From JAWPMT01 sp965227935 (GTDB lineage Bacteria > Bacteroidota > Bacteroidia > Cytophagales > Cyclobacteriaceae): 64,000 bases of DNA. The stretch spans positions 1,674,001-1,738,000 of the forward strand of contig CBDDGS010000019.1 of the NCBI GenBank assembly GCA_965227935.1. Direction: 5' to 3'. Every line of letters begins with the position of its first letter. Position 1 is the stretch's first letter. The notes beneath the pieces are model-generated. The model searched no databases. It was not told the DNA's origin and worked only from the letters and a program-made list of their open reading frames with translations. Shown here piece after piece: positions 59,801 to 64,000 of this stretch. The position numbers and the translations under genes are program-made.

Positions 59801-60987
59801 GGACTTTCTTCTTCATCTTCCCCATTGTATTCCAACCAAATGGCGAAACCGAAAGCAGAGTTGACGAAATTGTTGTTGACAGTGACCGTCCTCTCTGAGT
59901 AGTAATTCCAGTAAGCGGTAGACTCGTAATCGTCGCCCAGCATGTGCACACTGTTGTGATAATATCGCTGGTCTTCGTTGTAGTAATTGCTAATACCGAC
60001 GGCCTCCAGATCTTCGCTGGTGATCGTAATCATGTTGTTGGCAATGAGACCATACTCGTCGGGGCTGTCAATGTCCAGGCGATATAGGTCCAGTCCGTAG
60101 TAGGCTTCGTAGAGGTCCAGCTTGTTGCCCAAAACCCGAACATCGCCTGCACTACGATAAATCAATATGCCCGCTTCGTAGGTATCGTCCATATTGCTTA
60201 TTTCGTTACGCAGTACTTCAGGGTGTTGCTGATAGTACATTTCGATGCCGATGTCTCCCTGATCAAAAAAGACATTGTCCTCCACACGATTGCCAATATC
60301 AAGATTGCTGCTGCCATCTCCATCCAGGCTTAGTCCGATACTGCCGTAGAGGAAGGTGTTTTCCTTAAACAAGTTGAAGTCATTGGCATTTACGTTGTTG
60401 CCAGAACCACGGACCAGGTATAGTTCCTCCCAGCTCCTGGTGGTCTCCAGGCCCTGTAGCGTACAATTCAGGAAGGTATTGTGATCGGCGCCATTGACCA
60501 TCTCTATGACGGTGGCGTAGTCCTGTCCAGTCGCTTGGATCTTGAGATCCTTGAAGATCAAGTGATCTGCGCTGTCGAGGCTGATCACATAGTTTTCTGC
60601 TTCGGACAGTGACTCATAAAGGATCGTGACCGAGCTACTATCTCCTGTCTCTGATTGGAAGGTGATGGTATTTACCTGGCTCGTACCAGGTATGTCTGTA
60701 ATGACGATCTGCTCATTGTAGGATCCTGCTCTGATATTAAAGACGACGGGACCGCTTATACCCGCTTCCAATGCGGTGACTGCTTCGCCAATCGTAGCAT
60801 AATCCGGGGCTGTACCACCAATAGTAAATGTGCCTGATATATTCCAGAAATGGGTATTGGCAGTATTAGCAGTGGGCTCTGAAGGGGTAGCTGAATCCCC
60901 TGCGCCATACAGGGAAAATATCACTACTAACTGATTGAGTAAAAGCAGCGTTATAGGGATGAAAAATCGGGTACCCCCTTTAGGCAT
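44812..60987 (-). CDS. Giant 5391-residue beta-helix/Ig/CARDB exported protein
   Basis: Signal peptide about 1-28 (FFIPITLLLLNQLVVIFSL). Residues about 50-3215 are six tandem modules of about 545 residues. Each has a TIGG..PDF start, a right-handed parallel beta-helix (pectate-lyase/NosD-like) and a 'DIGADEF' segment typical of choice-of-anchor Q proteins, then a CARDB-like sandwich. Residues about 3215-4000 are Cys-containing Ig/SprB-like repeats (WSTGE motifs). An FN3 domain lies near 4000-4085, followed by eight CARDB domains (about 4088-5060, e.g. PNLVVTRVAAP and PDLVVTDITAP). A PPC-like domain, an IPT-like domain and a final sandwich ending GRVSFRLIE complete it. There is no T9SS tail or obvious anchor. 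It is first in a four-gene operon. It probably forms a very long fibre binding glycans or neighbouring cells, but function is inferred from architecture only. Confidence 0.9.
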   Translation of the reverse strand: MPKGGTRFFIPITLLLLNQLVVIFSLYGAGDSATPSEPTANTANTHFWNISGTFTIGGTAPDYATIGEAVTALEAGISGPVVFNIRAGSYNEQIVITDIPGTSQVNTITFQSETGDSSSVTILYESLSEAENYVISLDSADHLIFKDLKIQATGQDYATVIEMVNGADHNTFLNCTLQGLETTRSWEELYLVRGSGNNVNANDFNLFKENTFLYGSIGLSLDGDGSSNLDIGNRVEDNVFFDQGDIGIEMYYQQHPEVLRNEISNMDDTYEAGILIYRSAGDVRVLGNKLDLYEAYYGLDLYRLDIDSPDEYGLIANNMITITSEDLEAVGISNYYNEDQRYYHNSVHMLGDDYESTAYWNYYSERTVTVNNNFVNSAFGFAIWLEYNGEDEEESPISGVPYINDMASDHNNLITNGLYLGNVDYDEVETLADIQDISGTETNSRVVSPAFISDLDLHSNKGLLDGVGIPVPEVTDDFDGDARDPANPDLGADEFTTTGADVYLLSVGGPPSPFSPGVQDVSIEVINGGGSALTSFTVEWDINGVEQVDFMWTGNIGIKDTARIAIGTFNFAPAIGHSIGATVLNPNGTGDTDPSDNSLEATDIYTALAAGTYTIGGISPDFENFSDAVDLLNGGGGIDGPITFLVRDGVYNEQLQLFEVTGASSTNTVTFRSESEDSTAVRLTYNSTFSSRNYVLLLDGADHLRFADMTIESTNFSWGRNIVLDNGADSNRFEHNIIRGVVRSSSTTSIAVIYSNSTGSEDFNVFHNNRIENGSYGLYFSNSTSPIFSEVGTHLTDNVFTDQYSRGIEIRNQQESVITGNQILTSSTASSYLGLYLYYCSGEHRLSKNRFVLNDGGTAIYTSQFGGDPGDTLSIVNNFISVTEGYSDFAMQFIQSSYVKVYHNNMNMTSYGEEGGGVLRATFGTELELINNVMAHQESGVVLDLSPGVLVDANYNDLYTTGPTLVSEDQNYATLADWQQLSGLETNSISANPRFAAFDDLHVSKGILNNAGTSLSEVTDDIDGDPRNPVTPDIGADEFEPSGVDLSITYVPLIDNAAPVGSNSVKIVVQNSGGTTITGFTVDWEFEDVIQTPYEWTGSLAVGERDTVVVGNVVLQLLTPHGLSISIETIAEGVDGDDTDNQVSASDIYPAMVGTYTIGGLTPDFATFGEAASALDLSGVLGHTVFDVRTGTYPEQVVIPEIDGTGESATITFRSESGDSTDVTLTFGSTSSSSNYTLLLDGADHVTFQSMTMESTNTTYGRVVDLKRGATYNRFENNVLKGIDLSSTNDQLAVIYSTYTGAFDLEHENVFSANQILEGSFGIYFRGTSSSEGRRELGNLFQGNRLEGQYYMGIYASYQDSVSAIDNKVIAINQYTAYFGINLERCYGQGTIVGNDVYIQDGRYGIMLNDYESDAGRETLVANNFIRMGGSNSVYGLSLNYTDFANVVHNTVRIDNTNTSSNTALYINAGSGINLYNNIFASVREGLAIDATAEAIANADFNNYYHNSTFLGERDNIPIVSLDEWQELSGQELNSIAVDPKFLATDDLHVKQVSLYNAGTPTGLVTDDIDGDPRDAFPDIGADEFELSSLDAELLAIANPSLPFSPGLQPVQLLIRNSGQTALTSVSIGWEVNNITQTASNWTGTVETGDSVLVDLEDFNFEAGTFYEIKAWTSSPNGGVDDDTSSDTITVSELYAGVSGTFTIGGDTPDFASFGDAVEALIQGGVVGPVTFNVRDGQYVEQVQIPEITGAAPDRKIIFQSESQDSTKVTLTTLSADFFSNYVLELDGADHFVFRDLTIKSVNTSYGIAVAIKNKAQFNIFENNVIQGPDVTSSSSNRAVIHISSDNSRQNADQTIIRKNNILNGSYGIFGISYSRQDGNRMQDLVIDDNEFSNFYTTGIEIIFADNLSIRSNKITSNKSYNFQTGLSLDEVYDGSVVGNQIYLGEGSRGMEFSEVIGTVSEPFLVSNNMVTVFGSGTTNGIYVAYSQYVDVVHNNVLASSAQALNARGIYAFSGSNCRLLNNSFYAGNFGYVMYVSSGFFTESDYNNLYAEGAFRAYYGTVIDEDLDALRAISGKETNSLSVDPRYVSDTDLHVKEVQLNDAGTPIISVTTDFDGESRSTENPDIGADEFQPPAADAGISALAKPAKPFAFGVQEVAVVLRNHGLDTLTEATIQWTVDGVAQPDVAWTDMLPSSDTVSVPLGSFTFDPGTGYTAKFWTINPNGVGDLEASNDTLLVTDIYAALDGGYTIGGANPDFVSFQEAVDALSLGGIDGDVQFTVRDGVYDEQVIIPEIQRSDSSYLITFQSESQDSTAVTLTYSGDKRNSNYVLLLDGVDGILFKQMTIASGDNAYGRVVEWRNDATNTIFDGMVFLGATSNTTSTNVVVLNSTDDNNHGLKISNSRILGGSYGAHIRGRGVNDPMQGVVLENNEFSDQYYRGLYLQYLEKASVESNVLTTTKVYTNYTGIYSYYGVDGVSIVGNQVLGSVGTNGIFLDRTTGTSSSRSLVANNFIQIGGTGSSFGILEDRATYLNIYFNSINITNSSTSANNAGIYLDQGSNIVLRNNIVVSENGYVMRTYFSGFSSDYNNLLTRGANFAYYNNSIYSTFQSWQNVTSRDDNSVSIEPFFKSDTDLHVENFLLNEAGTAVSEVTNDIDGNARALTPDIGADEFIPPTEDASVVSFYAPVEPLQLGINEVGVRVFNNASAALKSVKLEWEVNGEAQEIVNWTGDLAPGESDSVTLGFFDFEFGTLYDIKAWSSGPNGLADLVPTNDSIQFDDIFVGLNGEYIIGGPGADFPNFSQAADALNERGVTGPVIFTVNDGIYNEQIRLGEIQGSSLENSITFRSASQDSTKVTMNAEVVSSLNYVVLLDGTDHVSFQDMTLRASSPSNGNQLGRVIVIQNEATNNSFSGLVVQGVSYVSTWRTSERYLIYSPSSFDEGSTFEGIRFISGSYGLYLQGTNGERESGTQITNCVFQDQDYRAVYMIYQIAPRINNNIINAIETRGFFYGLYLRTLEDDFEITKNQVNIADDGHGIYVDYAEGTSDVHGSVFNNFVKTGATDNSYGIYLEDVQYTKVYHNSVNITTTDTDGRAFYADGGSNLSVQNNIWVNSGGGYAMYTNYPFAFATSDYNDLYSTGAQLAYWSGDQPSLEALQSASGRETNSISIDPSFASATDLHIDQANLDGAALFVPEVTDDIDDQIRNVGAPDIGADEFGAGLATNDVGVVAFLNPESGCDMDSLQNVTVRVQNFGVDTISNFTISYVLNDTILVDEQIEDWELPGGKNREYSFDTPINVRENGIYILDFYTALVDDSDVSNDSLLRASFEHYVPVIATVTPDTVLCRGEQIFLHATGGDSYEWRVLGSQSILGRYNSYRVSPSTTTTYTVKVKSDEGCFASDTVTVDVNPSPERPVITFEGNVSPCNEDTITLTSSIAENIIWSNGAATQSIQVTDPDTYFVTHLDTINGCTTTESITLSYAPRPYIIISNNNLCPGESATLTVINGAAYSWSTGETTQSITVTPGDDTTYEVVILNELGCEYVRTAKVFTKPLQPDPQIFSISEDTEVCDGSSVRLTVDSDALFVSWSNGKSGKSITVSPSSKTTYTATASNGSCSLTTASESVTVDVLPAPLPPIIVATGSASLSFCDTDSIFLTASDATDSLLWSTGDSTQTIVVTEQGEYSVTRINEFGCTAEAFITLSDPPIPYITGEQTVCDGESTTLTINNGEFYSWSTGDSTRSITVFPDSTTTYYASIKVREGCEYLDSITVSLRPAPAITGISADTTICAGSPLELQVTGTAEEFLWSEGGSGNTIQVAPMESTTYKVTATNGCLGENFDDKAEVRVTVLPLPDKSLISPAGVVTICDGESLELSSSFSDSILWSTGEMTPTIVVSEPGVYSLSRFNAFECSITDEVIVEFAPEVTITTDGFSTLCRGDGVTLTVENASSQTWSTAEGTQSIFVSPDTTTTYYVEGLNLNGCEYLDSLVISILDPVPPDSVGQMIPAQGSEGASLPLTLSWSPAFNASHYDVFIWQDSTEIPESPFIEDVDQISAIIDQGLNYGAVYNWQVVAKNSCHTTPGPIQQFTLRELPNLVVTRVAAPKSAFSGSTIDVTWTVENIGAGNTSVKELWTDAIYLSVDSTLGVLDTYLGGASNLTALNAGQSYENTTTVTLPKGITQEYYILVAADHFKQVLETDDGNNSERSRPSMLVELTPPPDLQVTQIVRPTQAFSGQTINVSWTVTNLGTGPTEGDAWQDIVYLSEDSILRTSSAFRLGTFGHQGALEVDESYTLEKQFAVPQAIFGNYFIHVVTDQRDQIFEFAFENNNTLRSEGIDVILAPPPDLVVTDITAPPTASNGESITIGYTVQNQGGSSTPNIKWADRIYLSDSVGFDARKAKQIGSTDVSLSLGLDEQYTRLITVRVPTDEEGLHYLHVRTDVLNTIFEFENEDNNVTTSNPFNILAADLTVTSIAIPPEANSGDTIRIDYTVKNVGEGTVINEDWKDRIGIDKSAIYDPLEIEEMELFTYGARNLAKNDSITISRDVIIPKSADGQNFIYVETDFENEMLEPPGDVPNYFSEPIDVTLSPWPDLEVVDISLLSDTVYAGLSFSLSATITNDGAVDIRENRWSDYIFLSTTPLLEDTVTFLYQKERQEPLSKDDSYSFESSIKVEVEIPAGSYYLLLYLDYDSAVFEHVDDANNLVAYGPISLQSYPPVDLRADSLLVADTLGSGYEEMLEWSVTNVGAAPTLADTWYDALYLSEDSIWQGRQDLFLTQYPVFGPLENGESYDHMDIFTAPDGFEGDYYLILVADYSIEEESRLTRDSLRENNYAVKPVHIELSPSPNLTIADLTVPDQGFSGQPLEISWTVSNDGNGATEDNWSDRVYLSTDLIIDEDDAILTTELQQIVLDTGEAYTVTQSVTLPINASGNYILLLKTDYNDLAYEHEGEDDNVASSLLSVTRPLPADLVVKEVSVPTEAIAGEDVLIQWTLENKGSNPATGQMEDIVYFSLDSLWDIDDIVFGSQIREINLAPLSTEKFSMRLPLNQAIPEDYFVIVRTDSRNNIVEDDDDNNEGASASQVTVDLNELPLYVTKVDTLEDNINLYYKVIIPDSLTNETLLVTLNGDDDDGNNELYIQFSESPTRNSYDDAFDNPFFGDQEVLVPNLQPGTYFLLVYGESLSSDIQRIELQADIIDFEIRAVESDVGGDSGPVTVEIRGAKFTPQTIFSLEQGANQIIASRVIFNDPTSVFATFDLDSANLGIYNVVAEDTTGALAFLLGGFEVVTSTGHVLETNIETPASTRIGRIIEVTIQFANGGNVDIPTPERALLSLSNSPMGFTVDEIKYGFTDLFLEFREPGGPEDVLRPGALSSITIFARAISLEGPRIGRVSFRLIE
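45800..48725 (-). repeat. Eight tandem CARDB domains in the giant protein
   Basis: Each unit of about 120-130 residues starts with a '(P/A)DL.V..I..P' strand and continues with WTV.N.G, W.D.IYLS.D and a GNY(Y/F)I.V.TD..N..E..E.(D/N)N ending. Starts lie near 48720, 48350, 47970, 47610, 47240, 46850, 46460 and 46105. CARDB domains are cell-adhesion-related beta sandwiches; acidic loops with repeated Asp/Glu/Asn suggest calcium binding. Confidence 0.85.
51345..60840 (-). repeat. Six tandem ~1.63-kb beta-helix/CARDB coding modules
   Basis: TIGG-type module starts lie near 60820, 59150, 57515, 55880, 54240 and 52620, a spacing of 1617-1680 nt. The six closing 'GADEF' segments keep the same spacing. 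Modules are clearly homologous in protein but diverged in DNA, unlike the HYR array, so this expansion is old. Confidence 0.88.
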
Positions 60988-61264
60988 GGCGGTAGTTTGT
61001 TCTAGGTTAGGTTACAGTAGCTCGTTTTGAAATTTAGTCCGTCGCCTTCAAATCACCAAATACCCCAGGCCTTTCTGTTGTCAGTGTTAAGAGATTAGTG
61101 ATTTATGATTACACCGGATTTTAGGGTAAAATCGGTCCAATTCTCCCGTCTAGTCACATTTAGCGGGATATTTAATAAATACAATTAGACGCAGAAATCC
61201 TTATACTTTTTTGATCGACGTTAGTGTGGTGACTCGATTCCGGACGCCTGAATAGCGTGTGTAT

Positions 61265-62341
61265 TCACCGGGAAGCATCCTCCGCCATCTTATCGAAGAA
61301 CCTGACGATCTCGGGCATGTAGCTTTCGAGTGTTGGATATTTCGCACGGTTCTGATCGTACTCCTCCAGTTGATTGACCAACAGGCGTGTCCACCAGAAG
61401 CTCCTTTCAATTTGGTTGTTCATTTCCTCGCGGATCAGGTTATCCGCGTATTTGTGATCCTTCAGATATTTGACCACTCCAGCGCGTACGACAGATTCAG
61501 CGAACATAGTCTGCCAGGAGTCATACGCCTGTTGGCTCATTTGTTCTCGGACCGGTTCGAAAAGCGCTTCTCCACTGGCTGTGAGGTCTGCGTGATACTT
61601 CTCGACTACGTGATTGACGAAGGAATGATTGAACTCGTGTAGCAGCGTTGGGAAGTAGTCATCCACCGCATACTGGGGCATTCCCGCGCTGTCCACACTC
61701 CAAGTACCCATGACGGCATAAACGATTTCCTTGCCGTTGACGGAGATCCGCGGGCCGTAGTTCCCACCCCCATTTCCCAGACCATTGATAATTCTGAATT
61801 CATCCTTAGGTGCCTCGCCATAAAAAGTCTCGTACCACTTGGTGTCCAATTCTTCGTAGACCTTCATGAACCTGCTGGAAGCAGTCGAATAGAGTTCACG
61901 ATTACTAGCAAAGAAGGCCTCACAATCAGCATCAATGTAGAACTCATTGAGTAGCGTCAGAAATCTGGACCCACTCGAACCATTCCACCTCGCATCTGGC
62001 ATGTCGGTCCCAAAATCAATGAGAGGTGAGAACGGATGGGTATCCGAAAGGCTAATGGCCATTTGCATCACCGCATCGTAGCCGACTCCTCTGATATTGC
62101 GAAGCGTGTCGTGAATGTATGGGATAATGGCGTGGTCCTTATGTTTTCCGAAGTGCTGTTCGATACTTTCGACATACTTGGGAAATCTTCGTGAGCTGTA
62201 TTCCTCGCTGTTTGCGAGACGAAACACGATGCTCAATAGCTCGACGCGTTGATCGACTTTGGGTGGGGCAAGCAGTTGCTTCTTGTCCGTGGCTGTCTGG
62301 CAGCCAATGAGTAGCAGGAGAACGAAGCTAGTATATTTCAA
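61265..62341 (-). CDS. DUF4932 lipoprotein with HExxH zinc-protease motif
   Basis: A 358-residue lipoprotein (FVLLLLIGCQTA, Cys about 14). The segment YFPTLLHEFNHSFVNHVVEKY carries HEFNH (His 235, Glu 236, His 239), a gluzincin-like HExxH motif; a downstream Glu in the following helix (MFAESVVRAG) is a candidate third ligand. Upstream, INGLGNGGGNYGPRI matches the substrate-strand region of the DUF4932 family. It probably acts as a periplasmic or surface metallopeptidase, but the substrate is unknown. It is the gene directly upstream of the giant surface operon, in the same direction with a 277-bp gap, so it may or may not be co-transcribed. It is divergent from the DUF3604 gene. Confidence 0.8.
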   Translation of the reverse strand: MKYTSFVLLLLIGCQTATDKKQLLAPPKVDQRVELLSIVFRLANSEEYSSRRFPKYVESIEQHFGKHKDHAIIPYIHDTLRNIRGVGYDAVMQMAISLSDTHPFSPLIDFGTDMPDARWNGSSGSRFLTLLNEFYIDADCEAFFASNRELYSTASSRFMKVYEELDTKWYETFYGEAPKDEFRIINGLGNGGGNYGPRISVNGKEIVYAVMGTWSVDSAGMPQYAVDDYFPTLLHEFNHSFVNHVVEKYHADLTASGEALFEPVREQMSQQAYDSWQTMFAESVVRAGVVKYLKDHKYADNLIREEMNNQIERSFWWTRLLVNQLEEYDQNRAKYPTLESYMPEIVRFFDKMAEDASR

Positions 62342-62497
62342 AAGTCAATTGGGTAGTCATTGCGCTGCAAATATCACGATTTAGTAGGTTATCCTCAGGA
62401 AATTGTCGCTTCGTAGCATTCAGTTGAAACGTCTTTTGGGCGATCACTCATCCTTTTTTGTTCTGAACGAAAGGCATACTTTTGGCACCGCAAAGCG

Positions 62498-64000
62498 ATG
62501 TCCAAGTTTATGAAGTATTCTCCTGTAATATTATCCACGCTCCTTCTGTTGGCCTGTACTGATGGTCAGAATGGCGATAGTGCAGCCACCGGCTCGGCGA
62601 CGTCTGATTACTCTCCGTATGTTGGCGATTACAAAGCAACGCCGCTTCCTGAAGGCTATGACCGACCGCTCTGGGGCGATACGCACCTTCACACCTCCTA
62701 CTCCACTGACGCGGGAATGGTGGGGAATACCCTCGGCCCGGATATGGCCTATCGTTTTGCCAGAGGCGAAGAGGTCGTTACTTCTAACGGGTTGAAGGCA
62801 AAGCTCATCCGGCCCCTTGACTGGCTCGTCGTGTCTGACCATGCAGAGAACCTGGGCTTGGCACCTATGATCGCCGAATCAAACCCTCTCGTGACCGAGA
62901 ACGAATGGGGAAAGATCGTCCACGATCTCGTGAAGGAAGGTAAGCGACACGATGCCTTTCAAAAGTGGATCGGCGATGCTGTGACGAAAGGCGTCGACCC
63001 TATTCAAAGTGAGGAAATGAATCAAACAGTCTGGGATAGGGAGATCGCTTTTGCGGATGAATACAACGATCCTGGGACATTCACCGCACTCATAGGTTTC
63101 GAATGGACATCAATTGCCACACGGGAGATGCCTGGTAACCTGCACCGGGTAGTCATCTTCCGAGACGGGGCGGACAAGGCGAAGACAGTCATTCCTATGA
63201 GTGTGTTTGACTCAATCGATCCGGAAGACTTGTGGGCCTACATGGCCAAGTATGAAGAAAACACGGGCGGGTCGATGTTGGCGATCGCGCACAATGGCAA
63301 TGTTTCGAATGGCATCATGTTTTCAGCGGACCAGCGACTGAATGGTGAGCCTATTGACCAGAAGTATGTGGAGACACGCGCCAAGTACGAGCCGCTCTAC
63401 GAAGTGACGCAAATCAAAGGCGATGGCGAGGCGCACCCATTTCTGTCTCCGAATGACGAGTTTGCCGATTATGGCAATTGGGACAAGTCAGACATCGCGG
63501 GTTTCAGACCCAAAGAAGACTGGATGTTGCAGTTTGAATATGCCCGAGAGGCATTGAAGATCGGCATGCAACTAGAGCAACAGTTTGGTACCAATCCTTA
63601 CAAGTTTGGGATGGTGGGAAGCACCGATGCACACACTTCCCTGGCTACGACTCGTGAAGAGAACTTCTTCGGCAAGGTGTCATACCTCGAGCCCGCTGCA
63701 GATCGGTGGGATCATGTAATCATTGGTTCACTGGCTGGCGATTCCACTTTGTCCAGCTATTCTTTCGAGAGCATTGGCGCCGGTTTGGCGGCGGTTTGGT
63801 CTGAAGAGAATACTAGGGAGGGCATTTTCGATGCGATGACTCGCAAAGAAACGTATGCGACTACTGGCACAAGGATCATTGTAAGAATGTTTGGTGGCTG
63901 GGATTACACGCAAGCAGACCTTGATAGCGAAAATATGGTGGACCTTGGCTACGACAAGGGTGTGCCGATGGGAGGCGATTTGACGCAAGCTCCGGCCAAC
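62498..64000 (+). CDS. DUF3604 lipoprotein, PHP-like putative hydrolase (partial)
   Basis: The plus strand is open from ATG at 62498 to the right edge (501 codons). The N-terminus has a lipoprotein signal (YSPVILSTLLLLACTDG); an in-frame ATG at 62510 is an alternative start. The body matches DUF3604, a family of PHP-type putative metal-dependent hydrolases: LWGDTHLHTSYSTDAGM, DWLVVSDHAENLGL, LAIAHNGNVSNGIM, FGMVGSTDAHTSLATT and ETYATTGTRI. The metal-binding His and Asp residues of these motifs are all present. The family often occurs in marine bacteria, with unclear substrate. The last part of the protein lies beyond the window. Confidence 0.92.
   Translation, partial: MSKFMKYSPVILSTLLLLACTDGQNGDSAATGSATSDYSPYVGDYKATPLPEGYDRPLWGDTHLHTSYSTDAGMVGNTLGPDMAYRFARGEEVVTSNGLKAKLIRPLDWLVVSDHAENLGLAPMIAESNPLVTENEWGKIVHDLVKEGKRHDAFQKWIGDAVTKGVDPIQSEEMNQTVWDREIAFADEYNDPGTFTALIGFEWTSIATREMPGNLHRVVIFRDGADKAKTVIPMSVFDSIDPEDLWAYMAKYEENTGGSMLAIAHNGNVSNGIMFSADQRLNGEPIDQKYVETRAKYEPLYEVTQIKGDGEAHPFLSPNDEFADYGNWDKSDIAGFRPKEDWMLQFEYAREALKIGMQLEQQFGTNPYKFGMVGSTDAHTSLATTREENFFGKVSYLEPAADRWDHVIIGSLAGDSTLSSYSFESIGAGLAAVWSEENTREGIFDAMTRKETYATTGTRIIVRMFGGWDYTQADLDSENMVDLGYDKGVPMGGDLTQAPAN

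Noticed and set aside
61249..61267. TGAATA/TATTCA inverted repeat overlapping the stop of the DUF4932 gene
   Set aside because: Short, AT-rich and not followed by a T-tract on the transcribed strand, so it is not credible as a terminator.

Overview
The window looks like chromosome of a Bacteroidota bacterium, most likely a marine Cytophagales-type organism. The phylum call rests on several Bacteroidota hallmarks: type IX secretion (T9SS) sorting domains of type A and type B, a PorP/SprF outer-membrane partner, 7TMR-DISM hybrid kinases with an AraC output domain, a seven-helix AraC regulator, and PadR plus prefix-domain FtsX permease pairs. The finer placement is inference. I see no tRNA, rRNA, CRISPR array, insertion sequence, phage gene or convincing rho-independent terminator.

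Layout. 1-2.1 kb: a membrane-tethered AraC regulator cut by the left edge, a DoxX-like membrane protein and two small ORFs of unknown function. 2.2-7.2 kb (minus): an operon of a DUF917 protein, a YiiX-like cysteine peptidase and a 7TMR-DISM hybrid histidine kinase. 7.6-12.4 kb (plus): a PKD-rich T9SS type B cargo overlapping a PorP/SprF gene. 12.5-18.6 kb (plus): a sortilin/BNR propeller protein followed by a lipoprotein with propeller, HEAT and c-type heme domains. 18.7-21.2 kb (minus): three adjacent genes for helical proteins of unknown function, two of them lipoproteins. 21.4-22.9 kb: an iron-sulfur L-serine dehydratase. 23.0-27.6 kb (minus): a small carbohydrate-processing cluster (oxidoreductase, TIM-barrel isomerase, carbohydrate-binding-like protein, toroid lipoprotein). 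27.9-30.8 kb (plus): PadR and FtsX-like permease pair with a candidate operator over the padR start codon.

30.9-61.0 kb (minus) is the outstanding region: four tightly packed genes in a 30-kb apparent operon, all for exported proteins. In transcription order they are a 5391-residue protein (six beta-helix modules, Ig-like repeats, eight CARDB domains), a 959-residue beta-rich protein, a 692-residue FN3 protein and a 2992-residue protein with twenty exact 84-residue HYR units and a T9SS type A tail. Gene spacing is 7 nt, then overlaps of 1 and 4 nt. The last protein contains a 'DPND..GPEG' module that I recall lying downstream of CARDB arrays within single giant chains of other bacteria. I therefore read the operon as a distributed, multi-subunit version of such a surface structure, with only the last subunit bearing a recognisable sorting signal. 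This is the best candidate for an undescribed system in the window.

61.3-64 kb: a DUF4932 lipoprotein with an HExxH zinc-protease motif and, divergently, a DUF3604 lipoprotein cut by the right edge.
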